From Takakia lepidozioides (taxonomy: Eukaryota; Streptophyta; Takakiopsida; Takakiales; Takakiaceae): a stretch of 64,000 bases of DNA. The notes below the pieces were generated by a model that saw only the letters and a program-made list of their open reading frames with translations, was not told where the DNA came from and made no database searches. Every line of letters starts with the position of its first letter. The stretch's first letter is position 1. The stretch is taken from positions 34,922,042-34,986,041 of the forward strand of contig CM060734.1 in NCBI GenBank assembly GCA_030704615.1, written 5' to 3'. Shown piece by piece: positions 45,522 to 57,600 of this stretch. Position numbers and translations under genes: made by a program.

Positions 45522-46395
45522 CATGGCTCATCGCGCCAAAAAATGGAAACGAAGAACTGAAAATAAGAAGTAGATAAGGAGAGAGAAAACGGCTACAAAA
45601 GATAAAGTAAATGCAAGACGAAATGCTCTGAAGCGCATTGACGAAAAACTTGACAGTAAGTTCGAGAGGGAGAGAAAGAGGGTTGGGAAACCAGGTGATA
45701 TGAGAGCATATATATAAGCTCGACCTTTGGTGATGGCTATGCGTGCGGGTTTTGTGAATTGTTTGAAGGGAGTTCGTACCAAACATCATCATATGTTGGC
45801 GCCTCCCCTCAATATGAATGACCATTGGTTGACCACATTGATTCGCACGGGCTTCGCCCACTACCAACATTCTCTTTGCAAACGTGGAGGAACCACCATC
45901 GACATCTTCAATGGTATGTAAACTATTTTTGAGCTCATCATCATTCATGTGTTGGTGTTGGTGATTGATTGATCATTTAGTTAGGCTCATCATTTGTTTG
46001 TTAGTTATATCTTGATTTTTTGTGTCTACAGAGGAAGGTTGGGAGGACGGCTTGGATGATCGTGCTGGCGCGCTTGAAATTGTCCTCGAAGCCAACGATT
46101 ACTTATATACGAAGCTTTTGTGGGAAAATAAAAAAGAGTAGATGAAAGAAATGAGAGGACAAAAAGTAGGAAAATGGACTTTCATGCACCCTCGTAAAGT
46201 GCGTGAAGCACAGGAGCGGGCTAGAAAGAGAGTGCATGAGAGAGAATGAACAGAAGAGATAGAATGGGAGATTGTTCCGGAGGAGAGAAATACAAGAGAA
46301 GATAAATGAGGAAAAAAGAGGAAAGAGATGAAGGTGAGGATAACGAGCAAGGGGAGGAAGTTCAAGAGGAAAGGGTTCCAAGAAAGTTTAGATGA
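45522..46395 (+). pseudogene. unrecognised basic coding remnant with one likely intron
   Basis: From an ATG at 45,522 the frames read AHRAKKWKRRTENKK, then after stops KDKVNARRNALKRIDEKLDS. A longer frame runs 45,727-45,921 (HWLTTLIRTGFAHYQHSLCK). A GT donor after TTCAATG and a tctacag acceptor at about 46,031 would join it to EEGWEDGLDDRAGALEIVLE. The tail is strongly basic (RKVREAQERARKRVHERE). No domain is recognised. It may be an accessory ORF of the MULE remnant downstream. Confidence 0.35.
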
Positions 46396-46610
46396 TGAGA
46401 CATTTCTATGTGAACAGACGATTATGCAAACTCGAAACAATTGCATAAATATATGAATTTATCTTGCAATGCTACTATATTGTATGTTATGTGATACTCA
46501 AATCAATTCCACAAATGTTTGAATGTATAATGCAATATATTTATGTCTTATATGGTTGTACATAAGTATAACTACATATGTATAATAATATGATTACACA
46601 TTCTGTCATA

Positions 46611-46910
46611 CACATAAGAAAAAATGTATATAACTTAGTTTGGAAATGTTGTATAAGTTAGATAATATTGTCTGAAGCTTCAATGGTAAATGGATCATAT
46701 GTATAAAAGTGTATGGCTCTTCTCCATATTCATTGACACTTACACTTGCTCTGGTTACACATCCCACCATACACATAAGAGAAAATGTATAGAAATTAGT
46801 TTGGAAGTGTTGTATAAGTTAGTCAATATTGTCTCAAACTTCTATGGTTTGGATCATATTCATAAAAGTGTATGGTTCTTCTTCATGTTCATTGACACTT
46901 ACATTTGTAC
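46611..46910. repeat. tandem duplication of about 162 bp
   Basis: Two adjacent copies (46,611-46,772 and 46,773-46,910) share CACATAAGARAAAATGTATA, GTTGTATAAGTTAG and AAAAGTGTATGG in order, with moderate divergence. Confidence 0.65.
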
Positions 46911-46977
46911 TCATCTTCAGATATATGGATTATGTAGCTTGGATATGACACTTTTATGGATCTATACATACATCTTC

Positions 46978-48000
46978 CATCTATAATGAATCACATTTTT
47001 ATACCTTCAGCCATTGTCATAGACAAATACAAGACAAATGTCAATTCCATTAATGCGGTCGTACTGTTGGAAAGATGAGGTTATTGGCAAAGAACAAGTT
47101 GTGGGAATAGTACTCCTATGTCGTTTTCATGTCATGAAAGCATGGAGTAAAAACCTTTTACCTCGTGTTTTCCTCAAAGAAAGGACGATGTTGTGGCATC
47201 GTTTGCACGAAATAATATTTTGTGCCAATGAGGCTATGTTTGATGTGAACTTGGAGAAGTTTTACAATGATTTCAAGCATTTGCAAGGGGTGGAATAATA
47301 CACAAGAACCGGTTGGGCTAATGAAAGACTTGTTTGGAGAAAAATGTGACCAACATTTGGAAGACTATTTGCGTATGGAGAGATGGACACGACCAATCAT
47401 GTGGAACACCATTGGGAATGGATAAAATATACGTTATTTGGAGACGAAGTCAATCAATCCATTCGAGATATCATTGGGAGTGCTGCTGATGGTATACGCA
47501 TAGGTGGACCAATATTGAGAGCTTACTTCAAATAATGTCAAGCCATGGATAAGAATAATCCGAAATATATAGCAACATGTTTAAGTGTTGTTCAATTTAT
47601 TAATGTTTTTTTTTTTTTTTTTTTTTTCACCATTTTCACCTAAATGTTTGCATATCGTGGACTATAGATGATTCCGGAAAATTTGCAAGAAGTGCAAATG
47701 ACGAGTTTCATCGTCGTCGACTGGCGGGAGGTCAACGGTTACTCATACAACTCAAATCCAAATGGAGTCATCAAAGTGATGGATCAAGCTCTTATTTCAA
47801 GCGACAAGTGAAAATTCAACAAACCATTGGTACAACGTGTCCTTGAGTTCTCACTATTGTAATTGTCCCACTATGTATAGCTCATGTAAACATATCATTG
47901 GAATTCTGACACAAATGAATGTTTTCCAACTTCCGAATTGACGAATAAGGCCATGGCGGATGATGAGACATACCAATGTCATATGAACGAAGAAATGTCT
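46978..48000 (+). pseudogene. MULE-type transposase, C-terminal half with SWIM zinc finger
   Basis: After an acceptor-like ccttcag, the frames read PSAIVIDKYKTNVNSINAVV. After a frameshift they read VGIVLLCRFHVMKAWSKNLL, the second Asp and CxxHxxxAW region of Mutator-like transposases, then NHVEHHWEWIKYTLFGD. The SWIM finger follows at about 47,853-47,900 as YCNCPTMYSSCKHIIGIL (CxC ... CxH). MULE transposases cut DNA at terminal inverted repeats. Frameshifts and stops show decay. A T23 run at 47,606-47,628 interrupts it. Confidence 0.68.
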
Positions 48001-48389
48001 AATATGAGACAACAAGTGAGTATCATATTGCACCCAAAGTCCTTCAACTCATTGATGATTTGGAATAGGAGTTTGCCAACCTACGAAGTCAAATTGAAGA
48101 TTATTATGAAGAAGAATTGACATGTAAAATGGAGGTGATAAAAGAGTGTACTACGTTCCTTACCAAACCTTTCATTTTCGATCGACCCTCTACAATATCG
48201 CTTCCTTCCAATGGTTCTATACATGCTATACAAGAAAATGTGAGGAGGACACGAATGGGCCATGACAATTCCAAGAAGCGCGTTGCAATACAAAATAATG
48301 ATGTTGATCAAGCTTGACCGGAAACTAAACGATCATCGCATATGAAAATATCACGGTCTTAGCAAAAACGTGTGATTTTCCAAAAATTC

Positions 48390-49129
48390 CCAAAGTGAGA
48401 TGTACCGTGTGTTTCACAAATACACGAGTTGAAAAGGGCGATGTGACCGTATCACGTCGAAATTGTGACCTTATTTTGCCGGTGAGATAAACATGACTAC
48501 ACTTTCATTTAGTGTTTTGGAAAATATTATGTGATCACATATTCGAAGTGACATTATTTTTTTCACTTCATTGTATATTGATGTTTAATAATATCAAATG
48601 TTTGACAACTCGCAAGAAATGACCATCTACATATATGATTAATATTTTGCCTTGCACATTTTTGTTTGTACATCTTCTTTCTCCTTATTCAATATACATA
48701 TATGTAGCTCAATAATTGATCATGATATTCAATGCAGTTGAACGGTAAGTTTCTCGCTCGAATGATTTGTTTATACCTACATAATAATTGATATTTCTTT
48801 CGAATCTCGCATGTTCATAAAAAAGTTGGTGGATTGTGGTAGATGCATTGTGTGTAGACGATTGGGTGTTGCTCAAGTAGAAGTATCTAGATTTCAACAA
48901 CAAAAGAAGGTTATTTTTTATCAACCTTATTGTCCCACTCATTGCGACCTGAGGAAAAGGCCATTTGTTACGGTTATACAAGACGATTTTCATGGTGACT
49001 AATGCTAGAAGATTTTCTAGTGGACAATCATCGGCATTTGATTCTAGCGACCTTGAAAACAAATCAATATGACCTTCCATTGTATTGCCAATTGCTCAAC
49101 TTCTTTAGGAATGAGGAAAAAGTAGTATG
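48390..49129 (+). pseudogene. cysteine-rich exons downstream of the MULE remnant
   Basis: A first stretch reads KVRCTVCFTNTRVEKGD and ends at a GT donor near 48,482. After an AT-rich interval, a second reads DCGRCIVCRRLGVAQVEV ... YCPTHCDLRKRPFVTV (48,811-49,002). The Cys pairs look like zinc ribbons. They may be the C-terminal extension of the same transposase. The minus-strand chromovirus inserted at 49,129/49,130 at the end of this region. Confidence 0.4.
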
Positions 49130-49759
49130 TGTCAAGGACGAGAACATGACCGAACACAAACAAGATATCAGACTAGAGGTACAAGACTAGACAAGAAGTC
49201 AAGGTCGGCATGGTCGTATGCACGATGAGTAAATATGAATCAAGATGATCTTTATAACAATGAACTAAAGTACAAGATATTGGAACACGACTTGAATACT
49301 AGAATGCTGGAAACTGGACTGAAGTACCAGATACTGGAAACTGGGCTGGAGTACTGGGAACTGGAAATAAGAGTAGCTTGAACTGGTGTTGGCGAGACTG
49401 AAGAGTGTTCAGTCTCGTCTCCTATATATACTGGCTACTAAGAAGCTTCCTTAAGAAGCTTCCCCATGGAGGTTTCTTGCTGGAAAAGTTTCCAAGATTA
49501 AACAAAGGTTTCTTGATAGAGAAGTTTTCTTAAACAAACGAGGTATCTTGATGGAGAAATTCCTCCAAAAGAAGCTTCTTGAGCAGTTCCCCAAGTTATT
49601 TTTGGTCATTTGGTAAACTCCCGGTAACTTGGTAAGTAATGGTAAATCATGGTAGATCATAGTAAATCATGATAAGTCATGGTAACTTCTGATAACATGA
49701 TAACTTGGTAATTTTTGGTATTTACTCCTGGTAAGTTCCTTTGGGCGATGTCCGTGACA
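49130..49759 (-). repeat. 3' LTR of the chromovirus
   Basis: This 630-base partner of the LTR at 54,916-55,537 aligns along its whole length with scattered transitions and small indels. Immediately inside, the minus strand shows the polypurine tract GAGGAGGGGGTGA (plus positions about 49,760-49,772). Confidence 0.93.
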
Positions 49760-50429
49760 TCACCCCCTCCTCTAGCGCCGAGTTCCTCGAGGAGCGGTAA
49801 AATCTTGAACTTGCTTAGAGTTGGAGAAAATCGAAAATTCGGCAAATGATGCTTGCCAAGTATTCGGCTCTTCGTTCTTGACTCAAATGATTTATAGGTC
49901 CCTGCAATCATCGATAGTGTCCAACACCTTGAACTTGGGACTACATAGTGATTTGAGCATTCTGATTTTCGAAGCTGCCTTCAAACATGATTTCGTTGCC
50001 CTCTAGGTCCGAAACCTCAACCTCCAACAGAATTATCAGACTTCGAGTAGGCTCCACTTGCCGTCGTATGGGGTCCAGACAAGGAAGTACGCGTCGCATT
50101 GGTGGCCCATCTTCTCGAGAGCGTCGGCGTGATGTTGAAGGTCGTGAGAGTCGGAACGGCTGATCTGATAGCTGGGTAAGCGACAACTCCAATGTATCTG
50201 GTTCCTGTGACTCCATACTGCCAATACAAGATGCAAGAATGTTGGAAGTACTGGAAGTGTAGCTATATATACTGATGTGTGGTGCTCATCCCTCCTTAGC
50301 GTGTATCAGGTACATTGAATGTGGAGTCTTCACCTTAAAGCTAACTTGGCTGACATCATTGATATGACGTCTTATTGACGTGTAGCTTGGGGCTTAGCTG
50401 GATATCGTTGATGAAACTCTTAGACTTTG

Positions 50430-52067
50430 TCAGATGCATTGGCGAGGTTGGATGAAGGTTCTCACGTTCGTTCGCTGATATCGTAGCATTTCCAATGTAC
50501 GAAATACTCCAGACGTTTATACTTGATGCAAGAGTCTAGGACTTCGTCGACTTCATACTCAATTTCTTGATTGACTTTGACTGGTGGAGGTGATACGGAG
50601 ACTCTCCCTGGAATATTCGATGGATGATACAACTCCAATAATGAAACATGAAAATACTGGATGGATGCGCATACTTCGTGGGAATTCAAGCCGAAAACTC
50701 ATCGGATTTATTTGTTGAATAATTTTGAATGGTCCCAGGCGTTGATAATCCAACTTCCTTGATGGTCGCGAAGTTTGTATGTCCCGTCGAAGAAGCCACA
50801 CACGATCTCCGACCTTGAACTGGGGTTGGAGTTGACGACGTTGATCTGCATACTCATTGTATTATTTTTGAGCTTCGGCGAGGTGGAATTTAAGCTCCTT
50901 GTGAATCGTAGCGAGATGAGTAGCAAGGTTTTCTGCAGCAGGGCTTCCAACAGTCTTTATGTGGAAAATGTTTGCTCGAGGATGATGACCATAATTGGAG
51001 AAAAATGAAGTTTGTTTGGTCGAAGAATGTATAATGTTGTTGTGGGCAAACTCAGTCAATGACAGAAGGTTCGTCCAATCATCTTGGTGATAATATATCG
51101 TACAACGAAGATACTGCTCCAAAATTTGGTTTACACGTGCGGTTCGACTATCAGTCTGTGGATGATTAGCTGCAGAGAGGTTGATCTTAGTATCCAATAT
51201 GTGAAATAATCCCCTCCAGAAATTTGATATGAATTGTGGTCCTCGATCAGATACGATATCCTTCGGGAGTCCATGAATGCGGTAGATATTATTGATGAAA
51301 AGTCTTGCAGTTTCCTTGCCGGTAACCGTCTTATTACATGGAATGAAATGTGTCATCTTTGTAAAACGATCTACAATAACAAGGATTGAATCGGTGGTCT
51401 TGGAAATTGGAAGGTCCGTAATAAAGTCCATAGACACGAACGACCATGGACCCTTGGGAATGGGTAATGGTTGAAGAAGGTCGTAAGGTCGATGTCGTGG
51501 TCCCTTCGCTCTAGCACATGTGTCGCAAAATTTTATAAATTCTTTCACGAGTTTCCACATCTGCGGCCACCAATAGTCCCTGGATATCAATTCCATTGTT
51601 TTGTTGAAGCCGAAATGTCCTGCAGCCGGAAGATCATGACATGTTTGAAGAATTCGAAGTCGTGTAGGTCCTGCAAGTACATAGAGAAGTCCTTTGAAAT
51701 AAAGTAAGTCATCTTTGAATTCGAAGTCGTTTGTAACATGTAGGTTGTCTCGAGGTCGATTTAGTTGACTTCGTAGTGTCGTAGCAAATTGGTCGCTCTT
51801 CAGTGCTTCCTGAATCTCCTTTATGATCTCTACATCGTCATAGGTGGACATAGATAGTATATTCACTTGGAGATTTGCTGGTTTCAAGATAATGGATTTC
51901 TGTTGGTCAAAAACTGCATCCCTTTCTTTTGGCGCAAGATATGATCGTCGAGAAAGAGCATCTGGTTTTCCTTGAAGATATCTAGGACGGTTGATAATAA
52001 CAAAATCAAACCTTGTTAGTGACATACTCCATCTCGCTTGACGTCGATTCAAAACTCGAGCACTCAT
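50430..52067 (-). pseudogene. integrase and chromodomain of the chromovirus
   Basis: A 401-codon frame (52067-50862) runs from the end of RNase H through the HHCC domain (HDLPAAGHFGFNK ... CDTCARAKGPRH) and the core (SMDFITDLP, IVSDRGPQF). In the third catalytic motif the plus copy has GQTERVNQ; here it reads SRTARVNQ, with GCA (plus 51138-51140) in place of GAA. The Glu is therefore Ala and strand transfer should fail. A second frame (50801-50559) has GPFKIIQQIN, and 50689-50462 has the chromodomain EYEVDEVLDSCIKYKRLEYF then VHWKCYDISERT. Confidence 0.88.
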
Positions 52068-52139
52068 AAAATACTCGAGGTTTTTGTGATCGGTATAGAC
52101 TGTGACCCGATGTTTAACTCCCTCCGATAGATGACGTCA

Positions 52140-53760
52140 CTCCTCAAAAGCATCGATAATCGCTAAAAGTTCTTTGTCATGGATTTCACAATTGATCCCC
52201 GCAGCGGAAAATTTGTGAGAACGAAAACCAACAGGGTGAAGTCGACCATCTGTACCGTATTGAGAGAGTACCGCGTCAAGTGCAAAGTTCGATGCAACTG
52301 CTTCCAAAAAGAATGGATTAGATGGGTCTGCATGTATCAGTATTAGAGCCGTTGTAAATGCCTATTTCAGCCTTTTAAATGTTTGGTCAGCCTTCTCGTC
52401 CCATACAAATTTGTCCTTCCCTGTGAGTCGTGTCAATGGTGCAGCAATTTTGGAGTAGTCCTTGATGAAGATTCTATAGAAATTTGCAAATCCTAGAAAA
52501 CATTGTACATCTCGGACCGAAGTTGGTTTAATCCACTCGATGATGGTTTGTATTTTCTTCTGATCCATAAAGACTCATTTGTCGGAAATAATGTAGCCCA
52601 AAAATTCGACTTCAGATTGGTGGAAAATACATTTTTCCAACTTGACATATAGTCATTTTTCCCTCAATTTATCAAGGACAAGGCATACATGGCGGCCATG
52701 TTCTTCTTCATTCTGTGAAAATATCAAAATGTCGTCCAAATAAATGACTACAAAGTCATCTAAAAATTCTCGAAAGATGTCATTTATCTGTGTTGAAAAA
52801 TTGCTGGAGTGTAAGACCAAAAGGCATAACACTGTATTCGAAATGTCCGTACCTTGTACAAACAACAGTCTTCCATTCGTCTCATTCTTTTATTCGTACA
52901 AGGTTGTAAGCTCATCTCAAGTTGATCTTTGTGAAAAAATTTGCTCATCCAAGTTGTTCGAGGAGTCCGGAAATCAGCGGTAGTGGGTAACGATTTTTTA
53001 TAGTGACTTTGTTGAGCCCATGATAGTCCACACACATGCGTAACGATTTGTCCTTCTTCTTCACAAATAAGATAGGTGCTCCCGCGGGTGATTTCGAATG
53101 TTGAATGAAATTCTTTGACAAATTTTCATCAATGTATTTGCGTAAAGCAGCTAGCTCCGTCTGAGATAAATTGTAGATCAGGCCGAATGGTGGTTGAGCT
53201 CCTTCTTGCAACTCAATTGCACAATCACAAGGTCGATGTTCTGGCAACATGTCTGCATTTTTCTTCTCGAAGACATCCTTGAAATCTTGATATTGAGTGG
53301 GTAATGTCGAATTACCTTGGTCTGTTGTGGTTTTGATCGGAGTCGCATAAAATACAAATGTCGCGTCTTTCTTCGTAGCTCTCATGAAGGCTCTAGCTCC
53401 AAGAAACAGGGGTTGAATACCTTTGGTACTTTGCATTTTTGTCTTGCCAAAATTTTTTCGTGATCGTCAGTCGATGTCAGGATTATGAAGTACAAACCAG
53501 GGAAGTCCAAGGATCACATGATTCGTTGGAGACTGGATGACATTGAGAACAATATGTGATGCTTGATTTTTAAGCTTCACTTCAAGGGGTCGAGTTTCAT
53601 GGTCAAAATTTCCTGATACTAACGGTCATCCATCGATGACTTCAACAGGGGCCGAGAATTTCTTTCTTACGAGCGTTAAATTGTGTTGCTTTGCAAAGTC
53701 TTTGTAAAAAAAAAGAACTGAAGCGCCCGAGTCTAAAAGTGCTTCTACGGAGATATGTCG
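52140..53760 (-). pseudogene. protease, reverse transcriptase and RNase H of the chromovirus
   Basis: The protease site LLDSGAS (DSG codons at 53725-53733) is intact. The RT part has [20 protein letters not shown], then [15 protein letters not shown] (near 52,730-52,745), and VQCFLGFANFYRIFIKDYSK in the thumb/connection. RNase H begins in the SNPFFLEAVASNFALDAVLS region and continues to the next frame. Stops interrupt the polyprotein after KLREK, after IISDK and after FKRLK, and a frameshift lies near 52,780. Confidence 0.85.
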
Positions 53761-53859
53761 ATTTTGCATCCTGATCTTTACTGGAACTTTTTTTTTATGA
53801 GGAATTTGGGGTGTCCAGCCGCATGGTCCCTACTGTGACTGGATATCTTCGTTTTCCGA

Positions 53860-54877
53860 CCTCCTCGTATCGAACACTTGAGTTGTGCCCCGAGCTTTGA
53901 ATCTTCTCTTGTTGGGGCAGTTTAGTGCTATGTGATCATTTTCTCCGCAATAAAGGCATAATCCATTTGAGCGTCGTCTTTGTTTTTTCTTGTGGTGTCA
54001 ATGGCTTGAATCGGACAGCATCAATCTGCATTGGATCATTACCGGATGTCTGATGGATCGTTGTGTTTGGTGCCGTGGTAGCAGTGACATGGTGCGTCGT
54101 CGACCATCCAGATCGCTTCTTTTGACGTCTTTCGAACAAACAATTATCGCATACAATGATTTGGGTGATGAATTCGCTCAGTATACTCATGTTTGGGATC
54201 GTCAGCAACAAATCTTTTACATCTTCTTTTATGCCACATCGAAATTGATTAATGAGACTCTTCTCATTCCAGTCGAGGTCGCACGCGAGTTGTCAAAATT
54301 CGGTAGCATAAACAGAAGCTGGACGTGCTCCTTGTCGAAGATTTTGCATCTTTGTCTCTGCAACTCTCTCTCTATCATTCTCTCCAAACGTTGCAGTGAA
54401 CTCGGACATGAACGCTTCAAAATTGTATAGTAAATGCGAATTTTTCTCTAGTAGCGGTGCAAACCAAGATATGGCAGTGCCTAATAGAAGGGTGCCCACG
54501 AATCTCACTTGAATACCTTCATCAGGATAGCGTTGTTGATATAATCGTAGGAATAATCGTACTTGTTGAACAAAACCGCGAAATCTTGATTTTGTCCCAT
54601 CAGATTTTTCGGGCATACTGATCTTTGGTTCCTTAGTAATCTGTTGAAGATTTGGAGGAACCGTTGCAGTAAGATTTGTTGTAGTAGAGACTCGTAAGGT
54701 TGAAAATCCATTGTTCGACTCCTTCAACTCTGAAATTTGTTGTTGTAAATTGTTGAGAGCGTTGCCAAGATCTTGAGACCGATCAGCTTGTAGTTGGGCA
54801 GTAGATACATGAAGTTCTTGTATCTGGAGCTGAAGACTCTGCAATGTGGCGACCATTTTCGCAAATGTGTCTTCCAT
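53860..54877 (-). pseudogene. Gag of the chromovirus
   Basis: It starts with ATG at 54877. A coiled-coil N-terminus is followed by the Retrotrans_gag core (FVQQVRLFLRLYQQRYPDEG ... AISWFAPLLEKNS). After frameshifts near 54,290 and 53,990 the zinc knuckle LCLYCGENDHIALNC follows at about 53,920-53,970, with all CCHC ligands intact. Gag forms the virus-like particle and binds the RNA. Frameshifts make this copy inactive. Confidence 0.85.
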
Positions 54878-54915
54878 CTTAACTAACTAAGGAACAAACT
54901 TTAGTCTCGCCAAAC

Positions 54916-55537
54916 TGTCAAGGACGAGAACATGACTGAACATAAACAAGAGATCAGATTAGAGGTACAAGACTAGACAAGAAGTCAAGGTCGGCGTGGT
55001 CGTATGCAGGATGAGTAAATAGGAATCAAGATGATCTCTATAACAATGAATAAGAGTACAAGATATTGAAACACGACTTGAACACTAGAATGCTGGAAAC
55101 TGGACTGGAGTACCAGATATTGGAAACTGGGTTAGAGTATTGGGAACTGGAAACAAGAGTAGCTTGAACTGGTGTTGGCGAGACTGAAGAGTGTCCAGTC
55201 TCGCCTCCTATATATACTGGCTACTAAGAAACTTCCGTAAGAAGCTTTCCTTATGGAGGTTTCTTGCCAGAGAAGTTTCCAAGATTAAACAAATGTTTCT
55301 TGATGGAGAAGCTTCCTTAAACAAACAAGATATCTTGATGGAGAAGTTTTCTCTAAATGAAGCTTCCTGAGCAGTTTCCCAAGTTATTCTTGGTAATTTG
55401 GTAAACTCCCGGTAACTTGGTAAGTAATGATAAATCATGGTAAATCACGATAAGTCATGGTAACTTCCAATAGCATGATAACTTGGTTACTTTCGGTATT
55501 TACTCTTGGTAAGTTCCTCTGGGCTATGTCCGTGACA
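54916..55537 (-). repeat. 5' LTR of the chromovirus
   Basis: This 622-base LTR is upstream in the element's minus orientation. It begins TGTCACGG and ends CCTTGACA on the minus strand. It holds the promoter and start of the retrotransposon transcript. The sequence just inside, TGGCGAGACTAAAG on the minus strand, is a PBS candidate with the usual TGG start; I cannot assign the tRNA. Confidence 0.93.
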
Positions 55538-55542
55538 GTATG

Positions 55543-56835
55543 TAGCACGCTCCAACTCGGAAACCATAGCTTGAATGTTTTGGTCATCCCTCGTACTTGC
55601 AAGCGCAACCATTGAAGTTGATACCATTCGAGTCAAATTCTCCATTGCAAAGCAATCACATTAGGATGCACCAGTAAAAAAACCTTATCACCCTCAGATC
55701 CGGGACGATGTCCACTATGCTTATTATGAACATATATAGTGACTGGTTCTTCAAGATTGGTCTTCTGACTGTCCATTTTTTCTTGTAAACGAACCACAAC
55801 TTTAAGAAGAAACTCGCAATCGCATTTTTTTGAATTATTGCCCGTCTATCATGTGATGTATCTTGTGGGGTGTTCTTGGTCTGTTTTCGATTCCATTTTT
55901 TTCCACTTCGATGACATTGAAATAGCGTAATGCATTTCGTCTCACGTGTCTTTGCATACTTTACACGTCTCAACACATCATGTTTCGTGCAAATTTCTTC
56001 AAGGGTCATCTCCAAAGACACTTGAGAAACATTATAAACCTCGTCCCAAAACGACTTGTTACATACCCTACATGATGTAATACATTGTTTGACAAATGAT
56101 GGTGGAATACCACCTTGTCTTCCATCAGTGCTCCAAGTATTTTTTACCGTAGCTAGCATTTGGTACAATGGTAAGTGATTGTCACCATTTTGAATGTGAG
56201 CTTCGGCAATGATGGACACCCAATTTTCCAAGCAAGGGACTTGCCTATTTTTCGCATCAGTTCTTGGAACTAAACTCTTACCTCCTTCAAAATAATGCAC
56301 ATTGTAGTTTCATTGAAGATTTTTCCCATCTTTCAAGGGTAGCTATGGGATTATTTGCATCCATATAACGTCCATGACTATGAATAGGTGGTCGGAAATT
56401 GGGATCAACTTCACGAATACGTGCAAATGTTGGCAAAACATTTGCTTCTAAATATTCAATTATGAGGCTCTTACTTGCAGATGTAAATTGAATAAATTTT
56501 GGAGAACGTTCTATCTCTATATTTCCGAAAGTACATAGAAAAGGGTCGTCACCCACTGCACATAATTCCACATCATTGTCAATATGGAAAGTTCCATATG
56601 TCTCTTCGTGCTCGTCAAATTATGATTCGTGGTTTGTCTCCAATCCACCATCAATATCCGACTCAACATCCGAAAGCTGAAAATATGCTTCATCAAAAAG
56701 ATGAGGTAAAAGACACTCACCATGTATGTGTGTACTTTCAAACGTCTCATCCAAACTTGCGACATATTCCAGCTCATCCTCAAAGTCCGAGAGATAAATA
56801 AATGCATCATTTGCAAGATCGTCGTCATCTTCCAT
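55543..56835 (-). pseudogene. MULE-type transposase, N-terminal half
   Basis: It starts with ATG at 56835 in an acidic stretch (EDDDDLANDAFIYLSDFEDE). It passes one TAA (56620-56622) and, after a frameshift near 56,300, reaches an HHCC-like part (GDNHLPLYQMLATVKNTW ... ITSCRVCNKSFWDEVYN). A FAR1/MULE-type DNA-binding part follows: ITLFQCHRSGKKW, then after another frameshift KCDCEFLLKVVVR and HNKHSGHRPGSEGDKVF. This is the usual N-terminal order of MULE transposases that end in a SWIM finger. The matching C-terminal half lies on the other strand at 47 kb. Confidence 0.6.
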
Positions 56836-57600
56836 ATTGATTATCTAAACCCTACATCCTAAACCTTATATTCTCTTACATATTTGTTCAAATGTATTGT
56901 ATGATAAAATAATAAAGACGTGAGATGAAATAGTATATGTATGTATATCAAAGACAAAGAGGAATAGACAAAGCAGAATGAGGCTTGTAGCTATGAGACT
57001 AAGCTATGAGACTAGACTGACATAGAACATGCAAATAAGAATACCTAGATTTTGAAGGAAATGAGAGTTATTCACAAGACTAAACAAAGAGACAAAAAGA
57101 AAAAGAAAAAAAAGAAAAAAGAGACAAAAGAACATACAAAACAAAAGTAGGGTTTTAGCTTCGGAATTAGGACAACAACCAACATTGAGATGACAAGCAA
57201 TTAGAAGAGAGAAGCAAAACAACACAGAACAATAAGGGACTTCATATGGAGATTAGGTTACACATGTATGAACTTCATCCAAATCAAATGTACGGGTGAC
57301 GATTTGAAGAAAAAGATTGTAATATCAAATGTCAAATTTTAAAAAATATATATGTTTTTTCTATTATATTTCTATATATTTTAGTCATCATAGTTGATTT
57401 TGTATTTTTAAAGCCAACATAAACACAAAATAAAAACTAAACCTAACAAGTACATACTCTAGATGTATTAAACATAGTTTATGAGGAATATAAGATAATG
57501 TTTTAATATTACTAAATGGGTTTCAACTTTTTCATATAGATATTATTATTATTATTATTATATTTATGAAACTGAATGATTTATTTATATGTTTTTATTC
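56836..57600. other. AT-rich stretch without a supported gene
   Basis: It lies upstream of the MULE N-terminal remnant, so its promoter or terminal inverted repeat would be here. I found no matching inverted repeat near 45-47 kb by eye. A short (ATT)n run lies near 57,542-57,560. Confidence 0.35.

Larger units (their letters stand above)
49130..55537 (-). mobile_element. complete Ty3/gypsy chromovirus (minus copy)
   Basis: The element is bounded by TGTCAAGG...GTCCGTGACA LTRs (TG..CA ends) and a perfect 5-bp target-site duplication GTATG (49125-49129 and 55538-55542). In element orientation it has 5' LTR, PBS candidate, Gag with CCHC knuckle, DSG protease, RT with YLDD, RNase H, integrase, chromodomain, polypurine tract and 3' LTR. 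All modules are present, but pol has many in-frame stops and the integrase catalytic Glu is Ala. In the first 63 bases of the two LTRs I count four differences, so the insertion is not recent. Confidence 0.95.
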
